This document shows positions 52,716 to 63,807 of a DNA stretch of 64,000 nt, in pieces. The notes under the pieces are model-generated. The model searched no databases, was not told where the DNA came from, and saw only the letters and a list, made by a program, of their open reading frames with translations. Made by a program: the position numbers and the translations under genes. Source of the stretch: Colocasia esculenta. Lineage: Eukaryota; Streptophyta; Magnoliopsida; Alismatales; Araceae. The DNA lies in contig CM024756.1 in assembly GCA_014218235.1 (NCBI GenBank), positions 76,940,152 to 77,004,151 of the forward strand, given 5' to 3'. The stretch's first letter is position 1. Every line of letters begins with the position of its first letter.

Positions 52716-53601
52716 TCAAATGGAGCCATACCAATACTCGCATGAAAGCTGTTGTTGTATGCGAACTCCACTAGAGGTAGATGACTCCCAATCATCCTTC
52801 CAATCCAGTACACACGCTCTCAACATATCCTCGAGCGTCTGGATAGTCCTCTCGGACTGTCCATCTGTCTGGGGATGAAACGCCGAACTGAGCTTCAGCT
52901 CCGAACCTAACGCATCCTGAAGACCTTTCCACAACCTCGAAGTAAATCTCGGATCTCGATCCGAAATGATCGACTTCGGCACACCATGCAATCTAACCAC
53001 ACTACTAACATACAATCTAGCTAAACTCTCACCGACTGCTTCTTCTTCATAGGCAAGAAATGCGCAGTCTTCGAGAATCTATCTACGACTACCCAATCGA
53101 GTCATTGCCCCTTCTAGATCGAGGCAAACCTGAAAAAAGTCCATAGTGACAGCTTCCCACTTCCATACTGGGATCTCGATCCTTTGCATAAGGCCGGATG
53201 GTCGCTGTCGCTCGGCTTCCTTCACTTACTGGCATACTAAACACCGGGATACATAATCTGCCACATCCCTCTTCATGCCAGACCACCAAAGGACCTCTTC
53301 AAATCCTGGTACATTTTAGTGTTACCCGAATGAATAGAGAATCGCGATCTATGAGCCTCCGCTAACACATGCTCACGGACATCTATCAAATCAGGGACAC
53401 AACACAGTGATGGAATCTAATCACACCGTCCTCATCACGAGCAATGCCTGCCTTGCCCACTAACTCTAGGAGTCTAGGGTCAGCTTTCTGTTGCTCGATC
53501 ACCTCATCCAAAACCGAGGACCTAAGGGATAACTGAGCTACGAAAGCCTGACACAACGATGGCTCTAACTCAGACAACGCGCAAGCCGCATCCTCCAACA
53601 T
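52716..53601 (-). pseudogene. C integrase zinc region and catalytic core
   Basis: The core piece (52716-53015) has SIISDRDPRFTS (second Asp) and QSERTIQTLEDMLR (Glu). The first Asp lies in a WVVVDRFSKTAHFLP-like segment near 53050-53100 in another frame. The zinc-binding part is spread over 53120-53385 with several frameshifts. The piece 53386-53601 is the linker after RNase H. Not translatable as one protein. Confidence 0.83.
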
Positions 53602-54422
53602 CTTTCAGTCCTGCTGGAGAGATGGCCTCTTCCTGCTCAGAGCATCCGCTACGACATTCGCCCTTCCAGGATGATACTGAAGGTTGAAGTCATAGTCCTT
53701 CAAGAACTCAATCCATCTTCTCTGCCTCAGGTTTAATTCCTTTTGGGAGAAAAGATACTTCAAGCTCTTGTGGTCGGTAAACACCTCAAATCTGACACCA
53801 TAAAGATAGTGCCTCTAGATCTTTAGTGCATGAACCACTGCTGCGAGCTCCAAATCATGAGTCGGATAGTTCTTCTCATGCTCCTTCAACTGACGAGAAG
53901 CATAAGCCACTACCCTTCCTTGCTGCATTAGCACACAGCCTAAGCCAATCCGAGACGCATCCGTGTAGATAGCAAAACCTCTACAGTGCTTGGCAAGACT
54001 AACACCGGAGCTGACGTGAGCTTAGTCTTCAACAATTGAAAACTACTCTCACACTTCTCGGACCAGACAAACTTCACTCCCTTTCTGGTGAGCTGAGTCA
54101 ATGGGGCGGCGATGGATGAAAATCCCTCAATGAATCGCCGATAGTAACCAGCCAAACCAAAAACTACGAATCTCCGAAGGGATCTTGGGAGTCTCCCAAT
54201 CCATAACTGCCTGGACCTTTGCTGGGTCAACTGCAACACCAACACCGGAGATAACATCCCGAGGAAATGAACCTCGCGCAACCAGAAATCGCACTTGCTG
54301 AACTTAGCATACAACTTGTGCTCACGAGAGAACCTCTAATACTACCCTCAAATGCTGACGGTGTGTGGCCTCGTCCGGAGAGTAGACCAGCACATCATCA
54401 ATAAACACTACAACAAAGCTAT
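53602..54422 (-). pseudogene. C reverse transcriptase end and RNase H
   Basis: The catalytic FIDDV motif lies near 54385-54410, just after a frame break at 54423. Piece 53940-54314 has KFSKCDFWLREVHFLG and LAGYYRRFIEGFS. RNase H (about 53630-53965) keeps all acidic positions: YTDAS, HDLELAA, FTDHKSL and ADALSRK. A TAG replaces the expected Trp of LKIWRHYLYG near 53820. Contrast D, where three of these residues are changed. Confidence 0.85.
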
Positions 54423-54891
54423 CTAGATATGCCTAAACACCCTGTTCATGAGATCCATGAACGCTGCAGGGGCGTTGGTCAATCCGAAAGGAAGAACCAA
54501 AAACTCATAATGTCCATAACGGGATCTGAATGCCGTCTTGGACACATCCTCACTCCGAATCCTCAACTGATGATAACCAGATCGCAAATCAATCTTAGAA
54601 AAGACTGATGCATCTTGCAACTGGTCAAACAAATCATCAATACGAGGTAAGGGATACCTGTTCTTCACAGTCACTTGGTTCAACTTTCTGTAGTCAATGC
54701 ATAACCTAAGTGACCCGTCTTTCTTCTTGACGAATAATACAGGTGCGCCCCAAGGGGAAACACTAGGGCGAATAAATCCCTTATCTAGCAACTCTTGCAA
54801 CTGCCTCCTTAACTCGGCTAACTCCGCAGGTGCCATCCGATATGGAGCCTTTGAGATAGGAGAGGTGCCCGAAGCAACTCTATGGTGAACT
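54423..54891 (-). pseudogene. C reverse transcriptase N-terminal and palm region
   Basis: A 137-codon open piece (54423-54836): MAPAELAELRRQLQELLDKG, PVLFVKKKDGSLRLCIDYRK, YPLPRIDDLFDQLQ, FSKIDLRSGYHQLR, FGLTNAPAAFMDLMN. It is the core fold of gypsy reverse transcriptase and well kept. Frameshifts separate it from the protease side (near 54840-54900) and from the FIDD motif at 54423. Confidence 0.9.
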
Positions 54892-56247
54892 CTATCTCTC
54901 TACTCGGTGGCAATCTAGACAAATCATCGGAAAAACGTCTGGAAAATCCTTCACTACCTCGATCTCTGCAAGAGTAGGTGACTCATCAGCCTCTGGTACT
55001 AATACCACGCTGGCAAGAAAAGTGTCACAACCCTTGTTTACCATGCGCATCGCCTTCATGGCAGAGATGACCAACTTTCCCGCCAAGTTCCTTGGCAAGG
55101 GATGAGAGAACTCTTCCTCACCAGGAATGCGGAAAACAATCCTCTTTCCACGACAATCTACTAACACATAGTGCTCCTCTAGCCAATCCAGACCAAGAAT
55201 AGAATCATAGTCCTTCATCTTTAGCAAGAAGAAACACCCTTCTAGGATTCTATCCTCAATGCACACAGGTAACGACGGAATGCACTTCCTAGTCGATACC
55301 GTACCCGCAGAGGTGTGCACAGACAAAGGGACCTCTAACTCCTCAGACTCTATGCCTGACTCTAGGGCTAACTGCCTAGCAAACCGCTCGGAAATGAACG
55401 AGTGAGTGGCACCTGTGTCAAACAAAACCCGAGCGTGCACACCTAGGAGAAGAATCGTACCTTCGGTGACATGCTCCGCCTGCTCGGCGTCCTCGCGCGC
55501 TAAAGCAAACACTCGAGCTGGGGCTCGAGGCCTTCCTGGTCTTCTTGTAGCTGGCGCTACTGCTGCTACCGCTGCTGGGGCTGGCGCTCCGTGCTGGACT
55601 CCCTGTTGAAGTCTCGGACAATCCTTGATCTTGTGGTTGCTACTTCCGCACTTCAAGCACTTTCCCGCAACCATCCAACATTCGGAACCACCATGTGTCT
55701 TCCACAATGGGGACACACTTTCTTCACACCAGGAGAACGTACAGAAGGTACCTGAGTACTGCCGACTGCTACTGATCGCTATTGTGTCTGGTACACCCGC
55801 TTTCTTCTTGTCTTGCCGCTGGAACGTAGCTGCAGGTCTCTTCTGCGAAGCCTTCTTCTCTTCAAGGTATTGCTCCATCTCACCCTCCTGCCTACAGGCA
55901 GCGCTAAGGTCCTCGTCCAAAGTGCGATGGTCGAACGCCACTAGCCTCGTCCTCAGTGATGGTTTGAGTCCTATCACAAACTTCTTCGCCTTTCTGCGCT
56001 CATCAGCCACAACGTGAGGTGCATACTTAGATAGTTCTGCAAACCTTGCCTCATACTCTAGCACGGTCATGGAGCCTTGAGTCAAAGAGAGGAACTCCTG
56101 CTCCATCCGATCTTGAATATGCTCGGGGACGAACTTGGCCCGAAAGAGCCTCACGAACTCGTCCCAAGCACCATCAACCGTGCCATCCTCAACCGTGTAC
56201 GTAGTAATGAAGCCCACCACATACATCAGCTCTTTCCTGCAGTACAC
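54892..56247 (-). pseudogene. C gag C-terminal part and protease
   Basis: A 451-codon open stretch. Residues about 27-125 are capsid (FVRLFRAKFVPEHIQDRMEQ, VLEYEARFAELSKYAP, KFVIGLKPSLRTRL). CCHC knuckle CLKCGSSNHKIKDC is at about 197-210; the preceding knuckle is partly out of frame. The Ala/Pro-rich linker is followed by protease VLFDTGATHSFI at about 274-285 and ILGLDWLEEH later. The Met at 56247 is not the real start: it lies in intron 2, and coding DNA resumes after the splice acceptor at 56236. Confidence 0.88.
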
Positions 56248-56313
56248 TGTTCATAAGCACCATCTAAACAATCTAACTTAATAGAACATACAAACATACA
56301 AAACTACACATAC
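56237..56313 (-). other. C gag: probable intron 2 (77 bp)
   Basis: On the minus strand the insert begins GTATGTGTAG and ends GTGTACTGCAG, directly after codons for VTLATYMLQ and before GAAAGAGCTGATG. The homologous place in D (LATYMLQDRANE), T1 and L2 is uninterrupted. The insert is T-rich with GT-AG ends and contains stops. An indel a few codons downstream shifts the frame. Confidence 0.7.
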
Positions 56314-56805
56314 CTGAAGCATATAGGTGGCTAAAGTAACCTTATCCTCATCCGCACACCTAATAGCTCGAAGATCTTTTCAATCTCCCTCATCCAACTC
56401 TCAGCTAGTAACGGATCGCTCTCCCCCTTAAAAGAGGGTGGCAGCATCCTCTTGAATCTTTCCATGATGGAAGGTCCACTATGGTCTTGAGCTGGAACTT
56501 GAGCCTGCTACATCCAACAACAAATAATATGCACTCAACATAACATCACACAATTAAATAAAACAGACTACTCTTGAATTAATTATGCTAACCTGAGCCT
56601 CCAACTGAGCCTGGAGTGCAGCCTGGGTGTGGACCTACGTCTGCATGGCCTGCACCAAACCTTGCATGAACACTCCATAATCCACAGGCGGCGGTGGGGG
56701 AAGTACAGGACCCTACGGTGCCGGGGCCTGCTGCTCCGCCCGCTCCTCATGTCTCGGCTCCTCCTCACGGGCCAGCGCTCCGCCACACCTACCTCTCGAA
56801 GCCAT
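56314..56805 (-). pseudogene. C gag N-terminal exons
   Basis: ATG at 56805 (MASRGRCGGALAREEEPRHE), about 170 bp after the primer site. A Pro-rich stretch (VLPPPPPVDYGVFMQGL) and a TQAALQAQLEAQ end follow, where intron 1 begins. After it the frame continues AQVPAQDHSG, MERFKRMLPPSFKGESDP and WMREIEKIFEL, then VTLATYMLQ before intron 2. Two TAG codons interrupt the first exon (near 56714 and 56637), both in positions that could come from CAG by a C-to-T change. The frame is also shifted near IFEL. Confidence 0.75.
56505..56592 (-). other. C gag: probable intron 1 (88 bp)
   Basis: Minus-strand insert beginning GTTAGCATAATTAATTC and ending TTGGATGTAGCAG between CAG and GCTCAAG. Removal joins LEAQ to AQVPAQ in frame. 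About 70 percent A+T, clearly above the flanking coding DNA, as in plant introns. Confidence 0.7.
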
Positions 56806-56977
56806 GGCTGAAATAAATTTCAGCCACCATTAGAGCTACGTTAATTTATTTCCAAACCATTTTCTTATCTATTTTCCACTCATTATAATGATTTCTACAC
56901 ATGTGGACATTCCTATGTAGACTTAGCATGTAATGGGGATGATGACTTATATTATTCATGTGCAATCTCAACCGGTC

Positions 56978-56989
56978 GCTCTGATACCA
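56978..56989 (-). other. C primer binding site (tRNA-iMet)
   Basis: Minus strand TGGTATCAGAGC, five bases after the 5' LTR end. Confidence 0.93.
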
Positions 56990-56994
56990 ATCTC

Positions 56995-59900
56995 TGTGAC
57001 GACCCTCTTTATACCAGTACGATTATACCATCCATCAGTAGACGTATACATGAACGTCACAGTGTAGACATTTACCCAAACAATAACATACGATTGAGAT
57101 GCTCATAAATATAAATACAGAGTAGCGGAAACAAAAGAACTACTTGTCTTCATTTCATCATCCACATTTAACATACATGATTCAAATGACAATTTAAAGA
57201 TAACGAAAGTCCACGTAAATAAAGTGCTAAAAATCAGATTACATAGCTTGTCCACAATTACATAATAGTTTCATTAAAATGCCTCAATTACATACAATGA
57301 AAGCAAAATGTCACGATGACGACTCCACACGCTACTTGCCACGCTCAGAGTCACTCTCCACGGTCTCCTCCAAGGTGTATCACCTACTAACCTGTACGCC
57401 GAAGCAAGGAATGAGTCTAAAAGACTCATAAATAACACCACACCATCATACATGCAGATATCACAGTAGGTTTTTCATTCCAATTCACAAAGTAAAACAT
57501 ATAACATGCTTGAACATTTATAATAGACAACCGATCATGACAATTCTACAAAATTTAACACATGGTACATGGTTAAGACATTCCAAAATAAATATCCTAT
57601 CACATGCTTTCTACTCATGTAATCACATGAAAGCTACATTTCAAATGAGGCTATAACATGGAAGCAACCAAACATGGGATTCTTGCATGCATAAAAAGAA
57701 ACATTTCTATCATGGTTTTTTCTACACATTCTACACATGCACATTATCATTTTATACACTTTAAGGTTGCTGTTTTGACATGGATTTAGCAATTCACATC
57801 CTATCACATGAGAGCTACATTCTCGATTAAACTACAACGTGATAGCACTTAAACATGGAAACGTTTACACATAAGCAAGAATTGTTCCTAGCATGGATTC
57901 TACGCATTTTTACACATATAAAACATTCTTATAAACACAACTAGGTTGCTGTTGTAACATAATTTCACATTAATGTATCATGGACACAATTTCACAATCT
58001 AACTTATTGGTTTCACATGTTTGCACAATCACATTCACATAGTTCTCTTTTACACATTGCACATATACACATATTCACACTACACAATTTACACAGTCAC
58101 ATTCATTCACATTCACATCACATTTCACAATTTAGTGCCGTGACACATAGTCCAAACCACCATTAGAAGGACACATATCACATACACATAGACGTCACCT
58201 AGGTATACAGTGACGACTCTTGGACTGCGCAGACCGGGAGAACAAGTCTCCACCTAACCAGTGGTACTTGTCCACCTCCAGGATTTCATCCTAATGCCCT
58301 TAGGATCTTAACACATTGAACCTTCCCATGGGGACTTTTCCATGGTACGGTTCCACGGCCCTCTATGGAAGCAGTGTCACACATGGCACAGTCTTACACA
58401 TTACACATTCCGATTTTAACACACATATTACACATGTCTTTACATTCTCTCACTTATACACATGGCTCTTTTCCTAATCATGATACTACTGTTGACAGAA
58501 ATCAAACATTCAGTAGCTCACATTAATCAGGTTGGCAAACACATCATCAAATCATATTCATGATAGCATGCATTTATCACATGTTTTCACATGAAATTTC
58601 ATAATCCACTTTACAATTATCCAATATCATGAAATTTAACCACACACTAATTGCAGGTTCTTGACCTCACATACAAATTCCAGATTTTCTGAGTCATATT
58701 ACATTTACAAAAATTAAAACATTAGTTGCATGCCATTCATAATTCAATTTATCATGGAACATAACATGAATATCCAGTTTGACAGTTCACAGCCCTGAAC
58801 CTAACATACACATCATCACAGGAATTTTTCCCAGATTTATCGCACAACACACAATTTACTGTAAACTTTACAAATCCTACGCATGTCTTCTATTTCCAAA
58901 ACAGAAATTACAGTAAATCCCACAATTATGGAAAAATTCTCAAAATTGCAGGGCATGGACTGATACGCATACACACGGTTTAGAAAATTTAGGGCATTCC
59001 ATTCCTCAGGGATCATGTAGACAGTAGGTGAACATGCATAATCCATTTTCCAAACATGTATTTCAATAAGTCTAACAATTCATGCCATTCACCAAAAAGC
59101 ACAGAAAATTCCACACACATCACATTGTCTATTTTACATAACATATATGATTACATTATATCCTCATGCGAAAACACTTCGGAAATTAATCATATAGAAG
59201 GGAGAACAACTCACTGTTCTGTCCTGAAAAACTTAACGACACAGTCTGGCCGTTAATGGAGCTTAACGACATTGTCGCATGCCGCCAACTGAAGATCTTA
59301 ACGGCAAGAGAACTTGCTGTCAAGTTCAGGTCTGAACAAAACACAGACCCGAGCTCCAAATAAAGAGAAGTGGGGGATCCAGGACACGATAAAATCTCAT
59401 AAAAATAGTAAAACCCTACTAGACTCATACATGGACGAAACGTATGGGTTACTTGCCTCTAAATAAATCTTCAAAGGGATCAAAGAGGTTGATGAAGCTC
59501 TCCTTAGGCCCCAAGAAGCCTCCAAAACACCACTCCTTCGGGTTCTTGGTCGATCTCCACAGCAGGTTGGAGTCGGGGAAGCCTTCCTCTAGGCTCCAGC
59601 TAGCTTCCAGTTGCTGTAGGTCGTCGGATGAGCTCCAAATTGCCGGATCAAAGCATGCAAACTTCAGGTTTTCTCACAGCTAGAGTTAGGGTTTCCTCTC
59701 CTCTTGCAAAAGAGCCAAGAGAGGTCTTCTGGTTGCAAAGGGTTTGGTTTATAGGAGAAGGGTTTGGGATATCCGGAGGGGTGATGGGATGGCCTGATAG
59801 CGTTGGGGACATCTCCCCAATGGCTGGGCTTACTTGCCCCTGAAATTTCGGGGTCTGCAACACATGCAGGTCAGAGATATTAACGTCCACATCCATGGCC

Positions 59901-60218
59901 GTTGACTTAAGTATTAGCATCGAACGATGTTGATGTTGACTATCATGGACGTCCACCATGTTGACGCCAAATGGGCCCTTCGGCCAGAACTTAAAACTTG
60001 CAGAAAATCCATGCATATTCTATATACTTACATGCAATATGTATACTATCATGTACACACTACCACTATGCAATTCAAGCAATATTTATAATAATTTATA
60101 CACATGCTCACATAAGCATAACTAGTTAATACGTACGTTGATATGTACATCTATGCATACACAAGCATGAATTATTTACACGTAATAAAGTAATACAACA
60201 AAATTCGAGGGCCTTACA
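56995..60218 (-). repeat. C 5' LTR
   Basis: 3,224-bp partner of 48827-52069, TGTGACGACCCTCTTTATA to CGAGGGCCTTACA. Differences from the partner are a mixture of short indels and substitutions. Near 57030-57060 the copies differ in a short block. Confidence 0.95.
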
Positions 60219-60223
60219 AAAAG

Positions 60224-61573
60224 TGTTTCATATAGAGGCATGATAATAGAGGATATCCAGATATGCATTGTGCAGAGAAATGTACAGTCACATTAAATGC
60301 ATGGATATTAGAGAAACATGCGGGAGGACTTTGACTTTCAAAATATTTGAGACATGTTTGAATGTCAAGTCGTTGTAGTCCATGAAATCGTTATGAGTAC
60401 TTATGAAATCGTTGTGTAAGCAAGTCGTTGTTTATGTAAATCGTTATTCATCCATAAACAAATCAATTTGAACACAAGTCATTATACAATCACAACCAAA
60501 TCGTTGTAGAGACAAATTGTTATGAGAGTATAAGCAAGTCGTTATAAGCAAGTCGTTATAACCAAATCGTTGTGAGCAAATCGTTGTTTCATACATAAGC
60601 AAATCATTGCAGGTATCGAATCGATGTAGTGATCAAATCGTTGTTTGCTTTATTGAATCATTACACTGACCAAGTCGTTGTGTAACTTATCGAATCGTTA
60701 CGGCGACCAAGTCATTATGTAACTTATCGAATTGTTACGGCGACCAAGTCGTTATGTAACTTATCGAATTGTTGTGGTGACCAAGTCGATGTGAAACTTA
60801 TCAAATCGTTACGACGACCAAGTCGTTATGTTACTTACCAAATCGATGTGAAAGCAAATCGTTATTCTCACTTATCGAATTGTTGTGAGAGTAAATCGTT
60901 GTTCTCACTTAACAAATCATTGTGAGAGTAAATCATTGTTCTCACTTAAAAAATCATTGTGAAAGCAAATCGTTGTTCTCACTTAACAAATCGTTGTGAG
61001 AGAAAATCGTTGTTCTCACTTAACAAATCGTTGTTCTCACTTAAAAAATCATTGTGAGAGCAAATCGTTGTTCTCACTTATCAAATCATTGTGAGAGCAA
61101 ATCATTGTTCTCACTTAACAAATAGATGCGGCGATCAAATCGTTCTACTCACTTAGTGAATCGTTGTGAGATCGAAATCGTTATGCTCACTTAGCGAATC
61201 ATTGTGAGATCGAAATCGTTATGCTTACTTAGCGAATCGTTGTGAGATTGAAATCGATGCAACACTTATGAAATCATTATAAAACCGAAATCAGTATGAT
61301 ACTTTATTAAATCCTTGTGAAAATGAAATCGATAGAAGTGGAAATCGTTATGACACATAGGAAGTCGATGTGTACTTAGAGAAATTTCCTGCTCTGTACT
61401 TTAAATGCTACAGTGTAAGAAATACTTACATATTTTCTTGATTTCGCCTGATTTACCTCATGTGCCTAAGCTTCATGAAAACTTGTTAGATGACACTTTA
61501 TTGAAGTTTTGTTAATCACCAATATATATATATATATAATTCATGAAATTATATGGGGATGAACTGATCATCA
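60224..61573 (-). repeat. B 3' LTR, right part
   Basis: Continuation of 47841-48826 after C; ends GAACTGATCATCA. Its first bases AGTGTTTCATATAGA match the AGTGTTTCTTATAGA stretch in the A LTR near 45870. Confidence 0.88.
60370..61370 (+). repeat. AATCGTT motif array in B LTR
   Basis: Roughly fifty-five motif copies. Two 37-bp higher-order units are visible: one with GGCGACCAAGTCGTTATGTA (about 60680-60830) and one with CTCACTTAACAAATCGTTGT (about 60860-61130). Confidence 0.9.
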
Positions 61574-61707
61574 ATCTCCTCCTTTTTGGTGATGACAAAA
61601 CATGATATAAGCATAAAAGGTTCTGAAATAAATCTTAAATAATTTTGCGGAATAAATTTGAGAATTTGAGAGATGTATTTCATATGTATTTTAGAATAGT
61701 TAGTTTT
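61574..61707 (-). other. B internal region up to E insertion
   Basis: Polypurine tract (minus AAAAAGGAGGAGAT) and about 110 bp collinear with the start of the A internal region (47149-47260). Interrupted by E within the TTAGTTTTT stretch, exactly before where A has its second purine tract. Confidence 0.8.
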
Positions 61708-62398
61708 TGTTGCCCAGTTAGGTAGCCCAGAGGGGGTGAATGGGTCTTTAAAATTTATCAATTAATACCTGTTCACTAAAAACGTTCACAAAGAAATACA
61801 CTTTGAAGATTGTTAGTGTTAGTAAAGAGAAACAACAAACACATGAAGATAATCACATAACACCAGATGTATCCTAGTTCGGACCTCCTCTCCACAGGAG
61901 TCCTACGTCCAGTCCCTGAGCAACAACTCAGGATTTCACTAACTAGGGTACAGTCCCCCTATGGACACTACAACACCCAGCTCAGCTGGTCTTCTCTTCT
62001 CAGCCCGAAGAGGAACAACACCCTGGATACCTCCAGGTCTTCCTTCACACCAGAAGGGCACACACACACCCTGGATACCACCAGGTCTTCCTTCACACAC
62101 GAAGGGTACAAGCACATAAACAAGTAAGCAGGAGATTAAGCCCCTAGATCAAGCTTTGACAAGCCAAGATCTGAAGCAAAGGACTGAGAGCTTAAGGTCT
62201 ACAAACTAAGCTCACTCTCAGATCCAGACAAGCTTTCTCGAAAATCTACAAACAATGCAGAGAGCAAAGAAGAGCTAATCTAATGGAATGAGGCTTGGAT
62301 CTTTCTTGAGAACTCGCAGAAGACTTGATGATCAGAGTGTTTTTGTATGACTATCGTTCTCTGTCTGTGTGTTGTTTCTTCTGGAGCTCCTTTCTTCA

Positions 62399-62441
62399 AT
62401 ATATAGCTTCAATTTGAAATCTAGACGATGAAGTATCCGTT
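62399..62441 (-). promoter_or_regulatory. E LTR core promoter: TATA with one AACGG box
   Basis: Minus strand CTATATAT with AACGG about 32 bases upstream. Confidence 0.5.
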
Positions 62442-62824
62442 GCCTCTAACTTTTGGTAGACGTTAGACTGAGTGGCACTTGGAAGCTTCCAGTCAACAGT
62501 CCTTTATCCATTTGTTCACGCAAAGAGATAGGATCTTCTGAAGTGTCCTTTGGCTTCTACAAGGTCCAACGTTGTATGACGAATGTTGTCAGAGACCTGC
62601 ATACATTAGTCAACGTTGGTGTGAATATTCACCAAAATAGTAATGCCATTTTGCTGTTCTAAAAGATGCATATAGAATAGACACGATAATGGATGATATC
62701 GTCTGTATGCATGCAGAGATACGTTCAGTCTTCATTAAATGCACAGCTATCAGAAGAATATGTGCGAAGACTTTGACTATTCAACCCATTGAAAGGATAA
62801 GTCATATGTCAAGTTGATTGATAT

Positions 62825-63600
62825 GAAATCGATGCATTTATGACTTATGAAATTTCTATGCAACCAAATAGCAAATCGTTGTGAGATATGAAAGAATCGT
62901 TGTGATCATCAAGGAAATCATTATGATTACTTAAGAAGTTGATGCGCAAAGCAAATCATTATGAGAACCAAAGAAATCGATGTGATAAAAAATCGTTATG
63001 ATCACTAAAGGAATCGTTACGAAAGCAAGTCGTTACGATGACTAAAGGAATCGTTACGAGAGCAAGTCGTTACGATGACTAAAGGAATCGTTACGAGAGC
63101 AAGTCATTATGATGACTAAAGGAATCGTTACGAAAGCAAGTCGTTACGATGACTAAAGGAATCGTTACGAGAGCAAGTCGTTACGATGACTAAAGGAATC
63201 GTTACGAGAGCAAGTCGTTACGATGACTAAAGGAATCATTACGAAAGCAAGTCGTTACGATGACTAAAGGAATTGTTACGAAAGCAAGTCGTTACGATGA
63301 CTAAAGGAATCATTATGAGAAAAAGTCGTTATGATGACTAAAGGAATCGTTACGAAAGCAAGTCGTTACGATGACTAAAGGAATCGTTACGAGAGCAAGT
63401 CGTTACGATGACTAAAGAAGTCGATGCAAGCAAATCGTTACGCTCTCTTTAAGAAGTCGTTGTAGGAACAATTTCTTTTGAAATCAGAAGAAGTTTCAAT
63501 TCATGAAAAAATCGTTAAGGTACTTATGAAATGGTTATGAAGAAATCGTTACAGTTCTACTGTAATTGTTATGATCTACATAAGAAACCGATGTGTACTT
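62825..63600 (+). repeat. AATCGTT motif array in E LTR, with exact 37-bp tandem core
   Basis: The central part, 63011-63417, consists of eleven 37-bp units (starts 63011, 63048 ... 63381) without length change. Each has GAATCGTTACGARAGCAAGT then CGTTACGATGACTAAAG. Flanking motif copies are less regular. Confidence 0.95.
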
Positions 63601-63807
63601 AGACAAATATGATGCTATAGATACAATGTAAAGATGGTTACCAGTTTTGGCTTATTTTCCTTTGGTATAATTCCTATGCTTAAGACTTGTAGAAAATAGG
63701 TTAGTGACCTTTAATTAAGGGTTTGATAATTATCACAATAATATGGTTTTGTTAATCACCAAAATAGAAATGTAATTACTTTTAATTACATGGGGATAGA
63801 CTGTTCA

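Larger units (their letters stand above)
48827..60218 (-). mobile_element. C: complete Ty3-gypsy chromovirus with intron-like inserts in gag, minus strand
   Basis: An 11,392-bp element with perfect AAAAG duplications (48822-48826 and 60219-60223). On the minus strand: 5' LTR (56995-60218), iMet primer site (56978-56989), gag with two probable introns, protease, reverse transcriptase, RNase H, integrase with chromodomain, polypurine tract and 3' LTR (48827-52069). The structure is complete but contains stops and frameshifts. The chromodomain and long LTRs place it with Tekay/Del elements. It lies inside the LTR of B. Confidence 0.95.
47841..61707 (-). mobile_element. B: copia-type element, 3' LTR split by C, internal region cut by E
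   Basis: Minus-strand relative of A inserted in the internal region of A. Its LTR consists of 47841-48826 and 60224-61573 (2,336 bp without C). The AAAAG duplication and the recovered array on the far side prove the join. Internal DNA begins at 61574 with a polypurine tract and is interrupted by E after 134 bp. Confidence 0.85.
61708..63807 (-). repeat. E 3' LTR, interrupted near its end by F
   Basis: About 2.1 kb, plus strand TGTTGCCCAGTTAGG with a G5 box (61732-61736). It holds the conserved GAGTCCTACGTCCAGTCCC region, TATA at 62399-62406 with AACGG at 62437-62441, and an AATCGTT array at 62825-63600. The right end reads GGGATAGACTGTTCA, matching the last part of the A/B LTRs, where F begins. 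Confidence 0.85.

Noticed and set aside
59056..59256. Small open frame matching one at 50901-51101
   Set aside because: Same position in the two C LTRs; no coding evidence beyond duplication.
63011..63417. Regular short repeats suggesting a CRISPR-like array
   Set aside because: Units are contiguous copies without unique spacers, in plant retrotransposon LTR DNA.
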